From NCBI GenBank assembly GCA_903847385.1, contig CAINDO010000129.1, forward strand, positions 1 to 35,051: a stretch of 35,051 nucleotides of DNA. The letters run 5' to 3'. The notes beneath the pieces were generated by a model, which searched no databases, was not told the DNA's origin, and worked only from the letters and a program-made list of their open reading frames with translations. The position numbers and the translations under genes were made by a program. This DNA comes from an uncultured Myxococcales bacterium (GTDB lineage: Bacteria; Myxococcota_A; Bradymonadia; UBA7976; UBA1532). Positions 1 to 8,350 of this stretch are shown here, one piece after another. The stretch's first letter is position 1; each line of letters begins with the position of its first letter.

Positions 1-292
1 CATCCGGGGCGGCGTCCGGCGCGGGCCCGACCGCGGTCGCGTCCGGAGGTCCGCTGGAGGGCGCCGAGTCGGGCGCGGGGTCGGGCGCGGCGTCGGGCGT
101 GGCCGGACGCACGAAACCATCGACCCCGGCATCGCTGCCGCGCGCGTCGGGCGCCGCTTGGGGCGTCGCATCCAGCGCCTCGAAGGTCAACGCCGGCACG
201 TCGATGCACCCCGTCACCCCCAGCAGCGTCACCCCGCAGAGCAACACATGGCGGGCGGTCCTGCGGGCAGGGGTGGAGACTTCGTCGCGCAT
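1..292 (-). CDS. Lipoprotein, N-terminal part (runs off left edge)
   Basis: The reading frame starts at the ATG complementary to 290-292 and stays open to the left edge (97 codons), so only the N-terminus is visible. A basic n-region (MRDEVSTPARRTARH) is followed by a hydrophobic segment ending in a lipobox-like LLGVTGC, which predicts a lipid-anchored exported protein. After the Cys comes a linker rich in Asp, Ala and Pro (PDAAPDPAPDSAP), the usual disordered spacer of myxobacterial lipoproteins. It lies 29 bp downstream of the kinase/TPR gene on the same strand and may be co-transcribed with it. The functional domain is outside the window, so no role is assigned. Confidence 0.75.
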   Translation of the reverse strand, partial: MRDEVSTPARRTARHVLLCGVTLLGVTGCIDVPALTFEALDATPQAAPDARGSDAGVDGFVRPATPDAAPDPAPDSAPSSGPPDATAVGPAPDAAPD

Positions 293-321
293 CGCGCCGG
301 ACAGTGCCACAAGCGGCCGGA

Positions 322-1086
322 TCAGGCGAGCGCGGCGTCGACGTGGCCCACCAGCCGGCCGAACGACGACTCGGCGCGCAGGTCGGCCAGATCGGCCCGC
401 GCGCGGGCGTCGTTCCAGCACGCGCGGGCCTCGTCGTGCCGGCCGAGGTCGAGCAGCACGGCGGCCGTTCGATACAGCGCCAGGCTGACGTCGAAGCCGC
501 CGTCGTGGCCCTTCGACAGATGGTCGACGCTCCGGCGCAGGGCGACGAGCGCCGCCGCGGGCCGAACGAGCTGATGCAGCGCCGCGCCCTCGGCCGAGAA
601 CAGGATGCCATCCTCGAACCGCGGTCCGAGGTCGTCGCGGATGGCATCGACCTCGCGCAGATGGGCCAGCGCCTCGTCCGGCCGGCGGTCGGACAGGGCG
701 AGCTCGGCCAGTCCCCAACGCGCCAGACACTCGTACTGCCGGCTGCCGAGCGCCCGATTGAGCGCGAGGGACTGCTCGGCGCACATCCGCGCCAAGACCG
801 GCACGCCCTCGAACAGATAGACCCGCGCCAGGCTCGCCAGGCCGATGGCCTCCCCGAGTCGATGTCCGATCTCCCGGTGGATCGTCAGCGCACGGTCATA
901 GGTCGCGTGGGCGTCCTCGAGCTGCCCGAGCGCCACGCACCACTGGCCGCGGTTGTTCAACGCGGCGGCCTCGGCGCGGCGGTTGCCGACCTCGCGATGG
1001 ACGGCGATGGCGGCGTCGATGGCGCGGATCCGCTCGGCGAGCGGCGTCGAGTGGCTCGTCACGAGCACCCGATGCCCCAGGAGCAC
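322..1086 (-). pseudogene. C-terminal TPR part of the frameshifted kinase/NB-ARC protein
   Basis: This frame encodes a helical-repeat protein of TPR type, with repeated pairs such as AAALNNRGQWCVALGQLEDA and EAIGLASLARVYLFEGVP and alanine/leucine periodicity. It is the direct continuation, in another frame, of the TPR region that ends the upstream kinase/NB-ARC frame. The matching frame is open further upstream than 1086, to about 1180, reading AWESGEARRAEARVREGLEV where the kinase frame turns into non-TPR sequence. The ATG at 1086 is therefore probably not a real start and the fragment is the 3' end of one broken gene. A single-base assembly or sequencing error would restore a protein of about 1,160 residues. 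It could instead be translated separately, but no ribosome-binding site supports that. Confidence 0.6.
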
Positions 1087-3719
1087 CCCCTCGCGGTGCC
1101 GGTCGCCCAGGCGCTGCGCGACCTCCAGGCCCTCCCGAACGCGGGCCTCGGCCCGGCGCGCCTCGCCGGACTCCCAGGCACCCGGGCGACGTCGCTGGCC
1201 AGGTACGCGATGCTCGCCGGCTCACCGTGCGCGCGAATCAGCGCCTCGGCCGCCTCCAGCGCCGCGCCGGCCTCGGCGAAACGCGCCAGGTCGGACAGGA
1301 GCGCGCCGAGCGCATGCAACGCCCGCCCCCGGTCGAGGGCCGCGGCGCGGGCCGTCGTCGCGGCCATCAGGTCGCGCAGGCAGGCCTCCGCGGCCGGCAC
1401 GTCACCGGACAGGCGGTGCGCCAGCCCGAGCGCCAGGCGGGTGGCGTGATCATCGGCAGGCGAGAGCGGGCCCGCCCCCAGCGCCTCGGCGAGCAGCTCC
1501 GCCCCCCGTCGGCACGGGCCCACGTCCTCCATGATGGCCCAAGCGGCGCGCGCGCAAGCGGCGGCCACGGCGGCGTCCCCGCGCCGGACGGCGCGTCCGT
1601 GGGCCTCGAGCAGGTTGGGCAGCGCGACGTGCAGGCGCGCCCGCGCAGTCGCCGCGCCGGACCCGCGCAGGGCGGCGAGCGAAGTCGGCGCGCCCAAGGC
1701 CGCGAAGTGCCGGCCGTGGCGGACCTCGAGGGGCGTGGGATCGCCGGCCAGCCGCTCGGCGGCATACGCCTGCACCATCTGCAGCAGCTCGAATCGGTCG
1801 GCGCCGACGGGCCGCACCAGCGACTTGTCCACGAGCGCCTGCAGCACGTCCGCGCTCCAGATCCCCGGGTCGCCCGGGTCGACGACGGCCTCCACGGCCT
1901 CGACGTCGAACCCCCCGCGAAACACCGAGAGCTGCGCCAGGACCGCCCGCTCGGCGGTGTCGAGCAGGTCCCAGCTCCAGTCCAGGGCCTTGCGCAGCGT
2001 GGACTGTCGCTCGGGGCGTCCGGTGCCGCCGGTCAGCACCCGGAAGCGGTCGCTCATCCGCTCCAGCAGCGCCCGCGGCGACCAGAGGCGCACCCGCGCC
2101 GCCGCCAGCTCCACGGCCAGGGGCAGCCGGTCGAGCAGCTCGCACAGCTCGGCCACGATCACCGCGTCGCCCGCGCCCAGCTCGAAGTCGTGCCGGGCAG
2201 CCCGGGCGCGCCGTTCGAACAGCGCGAGCGCGTCCTCCGGCGAGAGCGGGCCGAGGGCCAGCACGTGCTCACCTTCCACACCGAGGCGCTCGCGGCTGGT
2301 GAGCAGGAAACGCGCGTTCGGCGCCCGGTCGAGCCAGCGCCCCAGGATCCGGCGCGCCGGCGCCACGACCTGCTCCAGGTTGTCCAGCACCAGCAGCGTC
2401 TCGCCGCGGGCGGCGATGGCCAGCGCCAGCTGTTCGCCGTGCTCGCCACGCAGCAGGGGCACGCCCAGCACCGCCGCCACGCGGTCCACGATGGCCGCCT
2501 CCGTCTGCGCCTCGGCCAGGTCGCAGAACCACACGCCGCCGGGCCACTCCGCCGCGTACAGACCGGCGTAGCGCAGCGCGAGGCGCGTCTTGCCCGTGCC
2601 GCCGAGCCCCAGGAGCGTCACGGCGCGGACGTCGTCGTGGAAGAGTGCCCGCACGGCGCGCAGATCGTCCACGCGCCCGACGAAGCGGTCGTGCTCCGAG
2701 GGCAGGTAGCCGCGCGCCGGCGCGTCGGGGAAGAGCGAGGTCGAGCTGTCACCGATGGAGCCGGCGACGGTGGGGTCGGCGTCGAGCGCGACCCGGGCGT
2801 CGAACGACACATCGAGCGCGCGGGTGGCCGGATCGGCCAGCACCAGCGCCGCGTCCATGGCGGACACGAAGTCCAGCATGGCGTCGAAGCGCTCCTCGGG
2901 GGCGCGGGCGAGGGCCTGCATCACCACCGCCGCCACGCCGGGGTCGATCTCGACGCCGGGCGTGCGGCCCGCGAGCGGCGCCGGCGGTTTCATCATCTTG
3001 CAGGCGATGACCTGGAGCGGCTCGTCGGCGTCGTGCGGCAGGCGCCCGCTGAGCAACGAGTAGAGCACGATGGCCAGCGCGTGCTGATCGGCCCGTCCGT
3101 CCGTGGGCTCGCCGGCGATCTGTTCGGGTGCCATGTAGTTGGGCGTGCCGAAGATCTGCCCGCGTCGGGTCAGGCGATCGGCCTCGTCGTCCCCGGCGAG
3201 CGCGACGCCGAAGTCGAGCAGCACCGGGCGAAACCCGGCCTCGACGGGCTCGACCATGATGTTCTGCGGCTTGAGATCGCGGTGCACGATGCCCAGGTCG
3301 TGGGCCGCCTGGAGCGCCAGCGCGATGGGGCGCAGCAACGCCCAGGCCTCGGTGACCGGGAGCGGCTCACCCCGCCGCCGCGCGAAGCGACGCAGGTTCT
3401 CCCCGCCGACCAGGCGCATCGCAAGATACATCCGACCGTCTTCGGTCACGTCGAACGCGTGGAGTTCGACGATGTGGGGATCCGACAGCCGCGCGAGGGC
3501 CCGGGCCTCGCGCCGCAGACGCTCGACGGCGTTGGCGTCGGCCTGCATCGCGGCCGGCAGGAGCTTCACCGCGTCGTCGCGGTCGTGGCCCGTGTGGCGG
3601 GCCACGTAGACCTCGGCCATGCCGCCCTCGTCGAGTTTGCGGAGCAGCATGTAGGGCGTGCCCGGCAGCGGGCCGATCAATGCGGCGGGCTCCGGCGGCG
3701 GCGGCGGCGGTGGGGGCAT
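1059..3719 (-). CDS. Ser/Thr protein kinase fused to NB-ARC ATPase and TPR repeats (frameshifted at 3' end)
   Basis: Probable cytoplasmic signalling protein. A Pkn2/PknB-type kinase domain covers about residues 15-290: glycine loop LDEGGMAEVY, the Lys of DDAVKLL, catalytic HRDLKPQN (146-153), DFG and the APEQ motif. A low-conservation linker precedes an AfsR/LuxR-like NB-ARC ATPase: Walker A GLGGTGKT near residue 370, Walker B LLVLDN, sensor LLTSRE and the RLPLAVELAAAR motif. TPR-like helices follow. The frame then degrades into Arg/Pro-rich sequence from about 1180 and stops at 1059, while good TPR sequence continues in another frame to 322. I chose the ATG at 3719 (MPPPPPPPPEP) because the frame upstream of it is low-complexity. 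A weak -10-like CACAAT (3726-3731) lies 6 nt before it, compatible with leaderless translation. It is divergent from the Asp-box gene. Confidence 0.88.
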   Translation of the reverse strand: MPPPPPPPPEPAALIGPLPGTPYMLLRKLDEGGMAEVYVARHTGHDRDDAVKLLPAAMQADANAVERLRREARALARLSDPHIVELHAFDVTEDGRMYLAMRLVGGENLRRFARRRGEPLPVTEAWALLRPIALALQAAHDLGIVHRDLKPQNIMVEPVEAGFRPVLLDFGVALAGDDEADRLTRRGQIFGTPNYMAPEQIAGEPTDGRADQHALAIVLYSLLSGRLPHDADEPLQVIACKMMKPPAPLAGRTPGVEIDPGVAAVVMQALARAPEERFDAMLDFVSAMDAALVLADPATRALDVSFDARVALDADPTVAGSIGDSSTSLFPDAPARGYLPSEHDRFVGRVDDLRAVRALFHDDVRAVTLLGLGGTGKTRLALRYAGLYAAEWPGGVWFCDLAEAQTEAAIVDRVAAVLGVPLLRGEHGEQLALAIAARGETLLVLDNLEQVVAPARRILGRWLDRAPNARFLLTSRERLGVEGEHVLALGPLSPEDALALFERRARAARHDFELGAGDAVIVAELCELLDRLPLAVELAAARVRLWSPRALLERMSDRFRVLTGGTGRPERQSTLRKALDWSWDLLDTAERAVLAQLSVFRGGFDVEAVEAVVDPGDPGIWSADVLQALVDKSLVRPVGADRFELLQMVQAYAAERLAGDPTPLEVRHGRHFAALGAPTSLAALRGSGAATARARLHVALPNLLEAHGRAVRRGDAAVAAACARAAWAIMEDVGPCRRGAELLAEALGAGPLSPADDHATRLALGLAHRLSGDVPAAEACLRDLMAATTARAAALDRGRALHALGALLSDLARFAEAGAALEAAEALIRAHGEPASIAYLASDVARVPGSPARRAGPRPAFGRAWRSRSAWATGTARGCSWGIGCS

Positions 3720-3811
3720 GGGCGCATTGTGCGCGCGGGCACGCCGGCCCGCAATGTCCGCCCCGCGACGCCGCCCCTCGACCGGAACCGCCGTTCGCCC
3801 CATCATGGGGC

Positions 3812-4621
3812 ATGCCCGCCCTTGCCCTCGCCCTCGCCCTCGCCCTCGCCGCCGTGGCGCTCGAGCCCGAGTCGGCCCTGCCCGCCGAGACGGCCACCGA
3901 TCTCGCCGGCCGCGCCGAAGCGCTCGATGCCGCGCCCGACGCCTGCCCGTTCGGCCTGGGCCTGGGCGATCCGGTCGCCCTCGACCCCGCGGTGCCGGGT
4001 GGGCGCCAGCGCCTGCTGCTCCCGGGACTGTTCTCCGCCGGCGGCATCGGCCCGTACCGCTCCGTGGCCCTGCTGAGCGAGGACGCCGGCCGCTCCTGGC
4101 GCGAGGTCATGCCGACCACGCCGGGCAGCGAGGTGTCCGAGGTCGTCTCGCGCGGCGACGAGGTCTTCGCGCTGGTGGCGTTCGGCGTCGAGGGCCCCGG
4201 GCCCGTGGACCTCTGGCACAGCCCGGACGCGGGCCGCACCTGGTCGCTGCGCGCGCACTTCGAGAAGCGCAACCCGCTCGGCGTCGTGCACGGCCTGGCG
4301 TTCACGGACCCGATGCACGGCCGCGTGATCGTGGACTACGACGGCATGGACCTGGTGCCGCCGGCGGATCTCCAGGTCACGGAGGACGGCGGCCGCACCT
4401 GGCGCATCGCCGGGCCCGCACCCAAGGCCGCGGCGCCGTCGCCGGCATCCGACGCACCGGGGCTCTGGCGCGTGCGCCGTGGCCCCAAGGACACGCAGGT
4501 GGTCGAGCGGCGGTCGCCGGGCTCGAAGCGCTGGCGAACGGCGGCCACCCTGCCCCTGCGCTACCGCCGCGCGGCCGACGGCACGTTCACGCCCTGCGTC
4601 GGACCGCCCGCGAAGCGCTGA
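3812..4621 (+). CDS. Secreted Asp-box (BNR/sialidase-like) repeat protein
   Basis: A 269-residue protein with an N-terminal signal peptide of unusual composition: an alternating Ala-Leu run encoded by a GCCCTC hexamer repeat, followed by AAVALEPES. The mature part has three Asp-boxes of the pattern S/T-x-D-x-G-x-S/T-W: SEDAGRSW, SPDAGRTW and TEDGGRTW, at roughly residues 88, 136 and 190. This marks the BNR/sortilin-like beta-propeller fold used in sialidases and in many non-enzymatic extracellular proteins. No sialidase catalytic Arg triad or FRIP motif is obvious, so binding or a structural role is as likely as hydrolysis. The ATG at 3812 was preferred over one at 3680 because it begins directly at the signal peptide. 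It converges with the lipoprotein ending at 4631, leaving 9 bp between stops. Confidence 0.8.
   Translation: MPALALALALALAAVALEPESALPAETATDLAGRAEALDAAPDACPFGLGLGDPVALDPAVPGGRQRLLLPGLFSAGGIGPYRSVALLSEDAGRSWREVMPTTPGSEVSEVVSRGDEVFALVAFGVEGPGPVDLWHSPDAGRTWSLRAHFEKRNPLGVVHGLAFTDPMHGRVIVDYDGMDLVPPADLQVTEDGGRTWRIAGPAPKAAAPSPASDAPGLWRVRRGPKDTQVVERRSPGSKRWRTAATLPLRYRRAADGTFTPCVGPPAKR
3815..3855 (+). repeat. GCCCTC hexamer tandem repeat inside a signal peptide
   Basis: About five tandem copies of a (GC/C)CCTCG-type hexamer encode the Ala-Leu run of the Asp-box protein's signal peptide. Copy-number slippage would lengthen or shorten the hydrophobic core by two residues at a time without changing frame. 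This is seen directly in the sequence; variability itself is inference. Confidence 0.6.
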
Positions 4622-4630
4622 CGCGCGGCC

Positions 4631-5788
4631 TCAGAAGTTGGACACGACCGGCGCACAGGTGGACACGCCGGCGCCCACGATCCGCCGCCCCGTCTCGCCC
4701 ACGGCGACCGCGGTGTCCCCCGTCGTCGGGTCGAACCGCAGCACCCGGGAGACCACGCCGCCGGCGCCGTCGCTCTCGCTGATGAACACGAAGTAGCGCC
4801 CGCCCCAGTGGGCGAAGGCCCAGCCCGCGGGCTGACCGAAGAGCGGCGGCAGGGACCACTCCTGCTCCACGCTCGCCGAGGCCTTGTCCACCCGCGCGAC
4901 GACGCTGTCGATGCCGGGCCAGTAGGCCCAGAGCTCACCGTTGCCGTTGCCCGTGAGCTCGGCGCCGTACTCGTGCTGCGGCAGCGTGCCGACCTCTGTG
5001 ACCCCGCTGGCCTGCGTGTCGATGGTGCCGAGCCGCCCGCGCTCGATCGCGCCGACGCGCCCGCCGGCGATGTGCAGTGTCTCGGTCGCGGCCCCGGGCC
5101 CCTCGCTGACGAACGCCATGCCGAAGAGCTGGAAACCCGCGTCCCCCGGCGGGAACGGCGATCGCGTGCAGGCGGCCGTGGCCGTGTCCACCCAGAAGAT
5201 CTCGCCGGAGCTGTGGAGGATCCAGGCCCGCGCCTGCCGGTCGACGGCCATGGAGAACGGCGTCGCGCGGCCCTCGCCGAAGTCCGGCCAGGCATCGGCC
5301 GCGGGGCAGTCGAGCCGGCCGACGGGCGTGAACGCGTTCGTGCGCGGGTCGAAGCTGAGCAGGTTGTCGTCGACGTCGACCACGTAGACCAGCTCGGCGC
5401 CGACGGCGCACTCGGCGGTGCACTGGCCGTTGGCGCAGCCGGACGTGCAGTCGCGGATCTTGTCGCCCCTGGCGCCCTCGGCGGTGCAGGCGTAGAGCGC
5501 GTCGCCGTCGCAGATGGCCGCCTCGCCCGGGTTGCACGCGCGGCACCCGACGCCGGGCACACACGTCTCCGCGCCCTGACAGAGCTGCGCGTTCACGAAC
5601 ACGCCGTTCTGGCAGACGGAGTAGGCGTTGCCGGCGCAGGTCCCGGCGCCCTCGACGCAGCCGGCGACGGCGGCGTCGACCCCGTCGACCTTCGTCGTGG
5701 CGTCCGCCGTTTCGGCGCACGCGGCGAGGCAGAGCGAGAGCGACACGAGAAGGCGAGCGGTGGGGTGCAGGGCGTGGGCGTTCTTCAC
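4631..5788 (-). CDS. Cys-rich lipoprotein with propeller-like C-terminal domain
   Basis: A 385-residue predicted lipoprotein. The start is a GTG at 5788 (VKNAHALHPTARLL), chosen because it begins a compact signal peptide ending in lipobox CLAAC; the upstream extension is Arg/Trp-rich shadow sequence. Residues after the Cys form a Cys-rich stalk with about sixteen cysteines in short CxxG..C spacings (GCVEGAGTCAGN, TCVPGVGCRAC, CTSGCANGQCTAEC). From about residue 140 repeated strands such as LVYVVDVDDNLLSFDP and TLHIAGGRVGAIERG suggest a beta-propeller of the kind common in myxobacterial surface lipoproteins. It follows the radical SAM gene by 43 bp on the same strand and is probably in its transcription unit. 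Ligand and function are unknown. Confidence 0.8.
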   Translation of the reverse strand: MKNAHALHPTARLLVSLSLCLAACAETADATTKVDGVDAAVAGCVEGAGTCAGNAYSVCQNGVFVNAQLCQGAETCVPGVGCRACNPGEAAICDGDALYACTAEGARGDKIRDCTSGCANGQCTAECAVGAELVYVVDVDDNLLSFDPRTNAFTPVGRLDCPAADAWPDFGEGRATPFSMAVDRQARAWILHSSGEIFWVDTATAACTRSPFPPGDAGFQLFGMAFVSEGPGAATETLHIAGGRVGAIERGRLGTIDTQASGVTEVGTLPQHEYGAELTGNGNGELWAYWPGIDSVVARVDKASASVEQEWSLPPLFGQPAGWAFAHWGGRYFVFISESDGAGGVVSRVLRFDPTTGDTAVAVGETGRRIVGAGVSTCAPVVSNF

Positions 5789-5831
5789 ACCCCGACTCTC
5801 ACAGAGGTCGCCGCGCCGGGCAAGTCGGGCT

Positions 5832-8282
5832 CTACCCTCGAACGTCCCGGGCGCGCATGGCCAGCACGCCCACGCCGCCGCGGGTCCGCACGGCCACGCG
5901 AATCTGCGGGTCGTCGGCCAGCGGCCCGGGCAGCCAGCGCACCGTCTCACCGTCGCCCTCGATCACGCCGTCGCCCTCCCAGCGCAGGCTCGCCGGGCCC
6001 AGCCCGCCCTCGACGCGCACGGTGAGGCCGCCGAGCGCGCTCTGCGCGGTGATGCGCAGGTCCGGCGGGGCCCAGAGCGGCAGGTCCATCGTGCGCTCGG
6101 CGCGGCGCGGGGTGGTGTCGCGCCACTGGTCGATGCCCGGTCCGTTGGAGGGCTCGTTCATCGCGTGGTCCGGGGGCGGCGGATCCACCACGGGCGGCAC
6201 GTCCGGCTGCATGTCGACCGCGGCGTCCCGCGGCAGCGGGTCCACGACGAAGGGCAGGTCCGCCGCCATGCCCGCGTCCTGCGGCAGCGGGTCCACCACG
6301 ATGGGCAGGTCTGGGGCCATACCGGCGTCCACCGGCAGCGGATCGGCCACCAGGAAGTCCGCGCGACCGAAGTCCGCCGGCGGCGGGTCGGACACCAGGA
6401 AGTCCGCGCGGCCGAAGTCCGGCGGCGGCGGGTCGACCACCATGAAGTCCGGACGCCCGGCGTCCTGGGGCAAGGGGTCGGCGACCATGTAGTCCGGGCG
6501 ACCGCCGTCCGGGGGCAGCGGATCCACGACCATGCCGCCCGTGCCCTGGTCGACCTCGGGATCGGGGCTCGGCGAGGCGGTGTCGTCACAGGCGGCGGCC
6601 ACGGCGGCCAGCGAGGCGCCCAGGGCGAGCCGCTTGACCGTGCGGACCACCCGCGCGCCCACGCCCCGGGCGGACGCGGCCTCGCGGGCCAGCGCCGACA
6701 TCTCGGCGTACAGCGCGTCCAGCGCGGCGTGGCGGGCCTTGTCGGCCGCGGCCACGCGCAGGCCCAAAAGCGCGGTCTCGCGCTCGACGAACTCGCGGCC
6801 GAAGGGGCCATCCAGGTCGCTCGGATCGGCGCGGCGGGCGAGCGCCAGGGCCTCGTCCAGGAAGTCGGCCGTCTCCGTGGCGATGGCCCGCGTCAGGGCC
6901 CGGCACTGCCGGCGCAGGGCCTCGTGCCGCGACGCGCCCAGCTCCGGGTAGAAGTGTTCGAGCACGACCTGCGAGTAGCCCAGGCCCATGTAGCGGTTGG
7001 CCACGCCCGAGGCGTCGAAGTTGCGCTGCCGGAAGGCCGCGGCGGCGATGCGGAACAGGAGCTCCGTACGGTCGTCCGTGATGCGATAGTCGTAGCCCAG
7101 GTAGCTGCCCGTGAGCGCGTCCCGCGCGGCGAGCTGCTGGGCCAGGGGCGTGCCGGCGTAGGGCTCCGCGCGGCAGAAGTTGACCGGGTGGTCGGCGTGC
7201 CCGCGGATGAAGGCGATGTTCTCGGCGATGTCTTCCAGCTTCGCGTCGGGCTCGAAGATCAGCAGGTTGTAACAGACGAAGATCCCGGCCTCGCGGCAGG
7301 CGGCCAGCGCGGCGTCCACGTGCTCGGTCTGTCGGGCGCGGTTCAGGTGCAGCGCGCCCATCTCCGAGGCGTTCTCCACGCCCACGTACAGGCGGATGAC
7401 GCCCATCTCGCGCAGCGTGCGGGCCAGCGCCGGCGTCACGCAGTCGGGACGGCACTTGCCGATGATGCCCAGGCGACCGACGCCGTCCGCGTCCAGGGCG
7501 CTCCGGATGGCCCCCAGGCGGCTGAGCGTGTCTTCGGGCCGGGGTTTCAACAGATTGTCGTCGTGGAAACAGAAGATGCAGGGGCCGCCCTCGCGGTGCC
7601 AGAGCGCGGCCATCTCCTCGGCCACGTTCTCGGGGCTGCGTTCGCGGAACGTGCGCCCGCCGCCGTGGGTCCGCGCGTCCCGGAAGGTCGACGTGATCGA
7701 GCAGTAGGTGCAGGCGCCCCAGCACCCGCGGCTGGCCATGATGGGCACGAAGGGCACGCCCAGGTGGCGCGTCGGCGCGCGATAGCGCAGGGGCAGCGGC
7801 AAGGTGTCCAGGGCGTCGTTCAGGGGTCGCCCGGGGGTCCGGCGGGGCACGCCGTCCGCGGTGCGCAGGCCCAGGCCCGGGATCTCGTCCAGCGGCGCGC
7901 GGGCCTCGAGGGCGGCCAGCAGCTCGGTGAAGGTCTGTTCGCCGTCGTTGAAGACCACCGTGTCCAGGCCGTTGGCCTCGCTCAGGACCTCACGCCAGGC
8001 CAGCGAGGGGAACTGCCCGCCGCAGGTCAGGTGGCCCTTGAACCCCGAGGCCCGCAGCGTGCGCGCGAGCGCCAGGAAGTCGTGCGCCCGGTGCTGGAAC
8101 TGCATGCTCAGGCCCACCACGTGCGGGCGTTTGGACAACACCGCCCGCGCGACCGCGACCCGCTGGTCGGGCCGGTCGTAGGTGACGATCCGGACCGTGT
8201 GACCGAGCTGCCGCGCGACGGCGGCGATCATGCCCACGCCCAGGTTCTCTTCGAAGTCCGCCCCGACGAGCACGATGCGCAT
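5832..8282 (-). CDS. B12-binding-type radical SAM enzyme fused to lipobox segment, DP-P-D repeats and an Ig-like tail
   Basis: An 816-residue protein with an SD (GGAGGT) just before its ATG. Residues 1-140 look like the Rossmann N-domain of B12-binding radical SAM proteins (MRIVLVGADF start, TCGGQFPS), without a clear DxHxxG cobalamin motif. Residues about 175-400 hold the radical SAM core with the cluster motif C187-x3-C191-x2-C194 (GCWGACTYCS), then CFHDDNLL and IRLYVGVENAS strands. Residues about 400-545 are helical. At 545-565 a basic, hydrophobic stretch (RTVKRLALGASLAAVAAAC) resembles a lipoprotein signal. Residues 584-716 are eight 15-20-residue repeats of consensus VV-DPLP-DAG---DF, and the last 100 residues look like an Ig/PKD-type beta domain. 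The frame is continuous. Met528 could be an internal start giving a separate lipoprotein. Reaction and substrate are unknown; self-modification or anchoring of the tail is inferred. Confidence 0.85.
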   Translation of the reverse strand: MRIVLVGADFEENLGVGMIAAVARQLGHTVRIVTYDRPDQRVAVARAVLSKRPHVVGLSMQFQHRAHDFLALARTLRASGFKGHLTCGGQFPSLAWREVLSEANGLDTVVFNDGEQTFTELLAALEARAPLDEIPGLGLRTADGVPRRTPGRPLNDALDTLPLPLRYRAPTRHLGVPFVPIMASRGCWGACTYCSITSTFRDARTHGGGRTFRERSPENVAEEMAALWHREGGPCIFCFHDDNLLKPRPEDTLSRLGAIRSALDADGVGRLGIIGKCRPDCVTPALARTLREMGVIRLYVGVENASEMGALHLNRARQTEHVDAALAACREAGIFVCYNLLIFEPDAKLEDIAENIAFIRGHADHPVNFCRAEPYAGTPLAQQLAARDALTGSYLGYDYRITDDRTELLFRIAAAAFRQRNFDASGVANRYMGLGYSQVVLEHFYPELGASRHEALRRQCRALTRAIATETADFLDEALALARRADPSDLDGPFGREFVERETALLGLRVAAADKARHAALDALYAEMSALAREAASARGVGARVVRTVKRLALGASLAAVAAACDDTASPSPDPEVDQGTGGMVVDPLPPDGGRPDYMVADPLPQDAGRPDFMVVDPPPPDFGRADFLVSDPPPADFGRADFLVADPLPVDAGMAPDLPIVVDPLPQDAGMAADLPFVVDPLPRDAAVDMQPDVPPVVDPPPPDHAMNEPSNGPGIDQWRDTTPRRAERTMDLPLWAPPDLRITAQSALGGLTVRVEGGLGPASLRWEGDGVIEGDGETVRWLPGPLADDPQIRVAVRTRGGVGVLAMRARDVRG
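6135..6533 (-). repeat. Eight DP-P-D peptide repeats in the radical SAM protein
   Basis: Eight tandem units encode residues 584-716. Examples are MVVDPLPPDGGRPDY, MVADPLPQDAGRPDF, MVVDPPPPDFGRADF, LVADPLPVDAGMAPD and PVVDPPPPDHAMNEP. The core V-x-DP-x-P-x-D is invariant in all eight; the trailing part changes from GRxDF in the first four to GMxxDLP in the next two and degenerates at the end. Lengths are 15 residues for the first four and 17-20 for the rest. The gradient suggests duplication within the array. Confidence 0.9.
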
Positions 8283-8350
8283 ATGTGACCTCCGGCTGTA
8301 GAGCCATCGGGCACAGTGTCACGTTCACCCCGCGGCCGCCTTGACCCTGG

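Noticed and set aside
3720..3806. Upstream ATGs extending the kinase N-terminus by 29-30 residues
   Set aside because: The extension is Arg-rich, lies in the divergent intergenic region and lacks a ribosome-binding site; ATG 3719 fits better.
1227..4076. A plus-strand open frame of 949 codons opposite the kinase
   Set aside because: It is rich in Arg, Gly and His without motifs, whereas the minus strand holds complete kinase and NB-ARC motifs.
4600..4640. Possible bidirectional terminator between the convergent genes at 4621 and 4631
   Set aside because: No stem of useful length followed by a T-run on either strand could be found.
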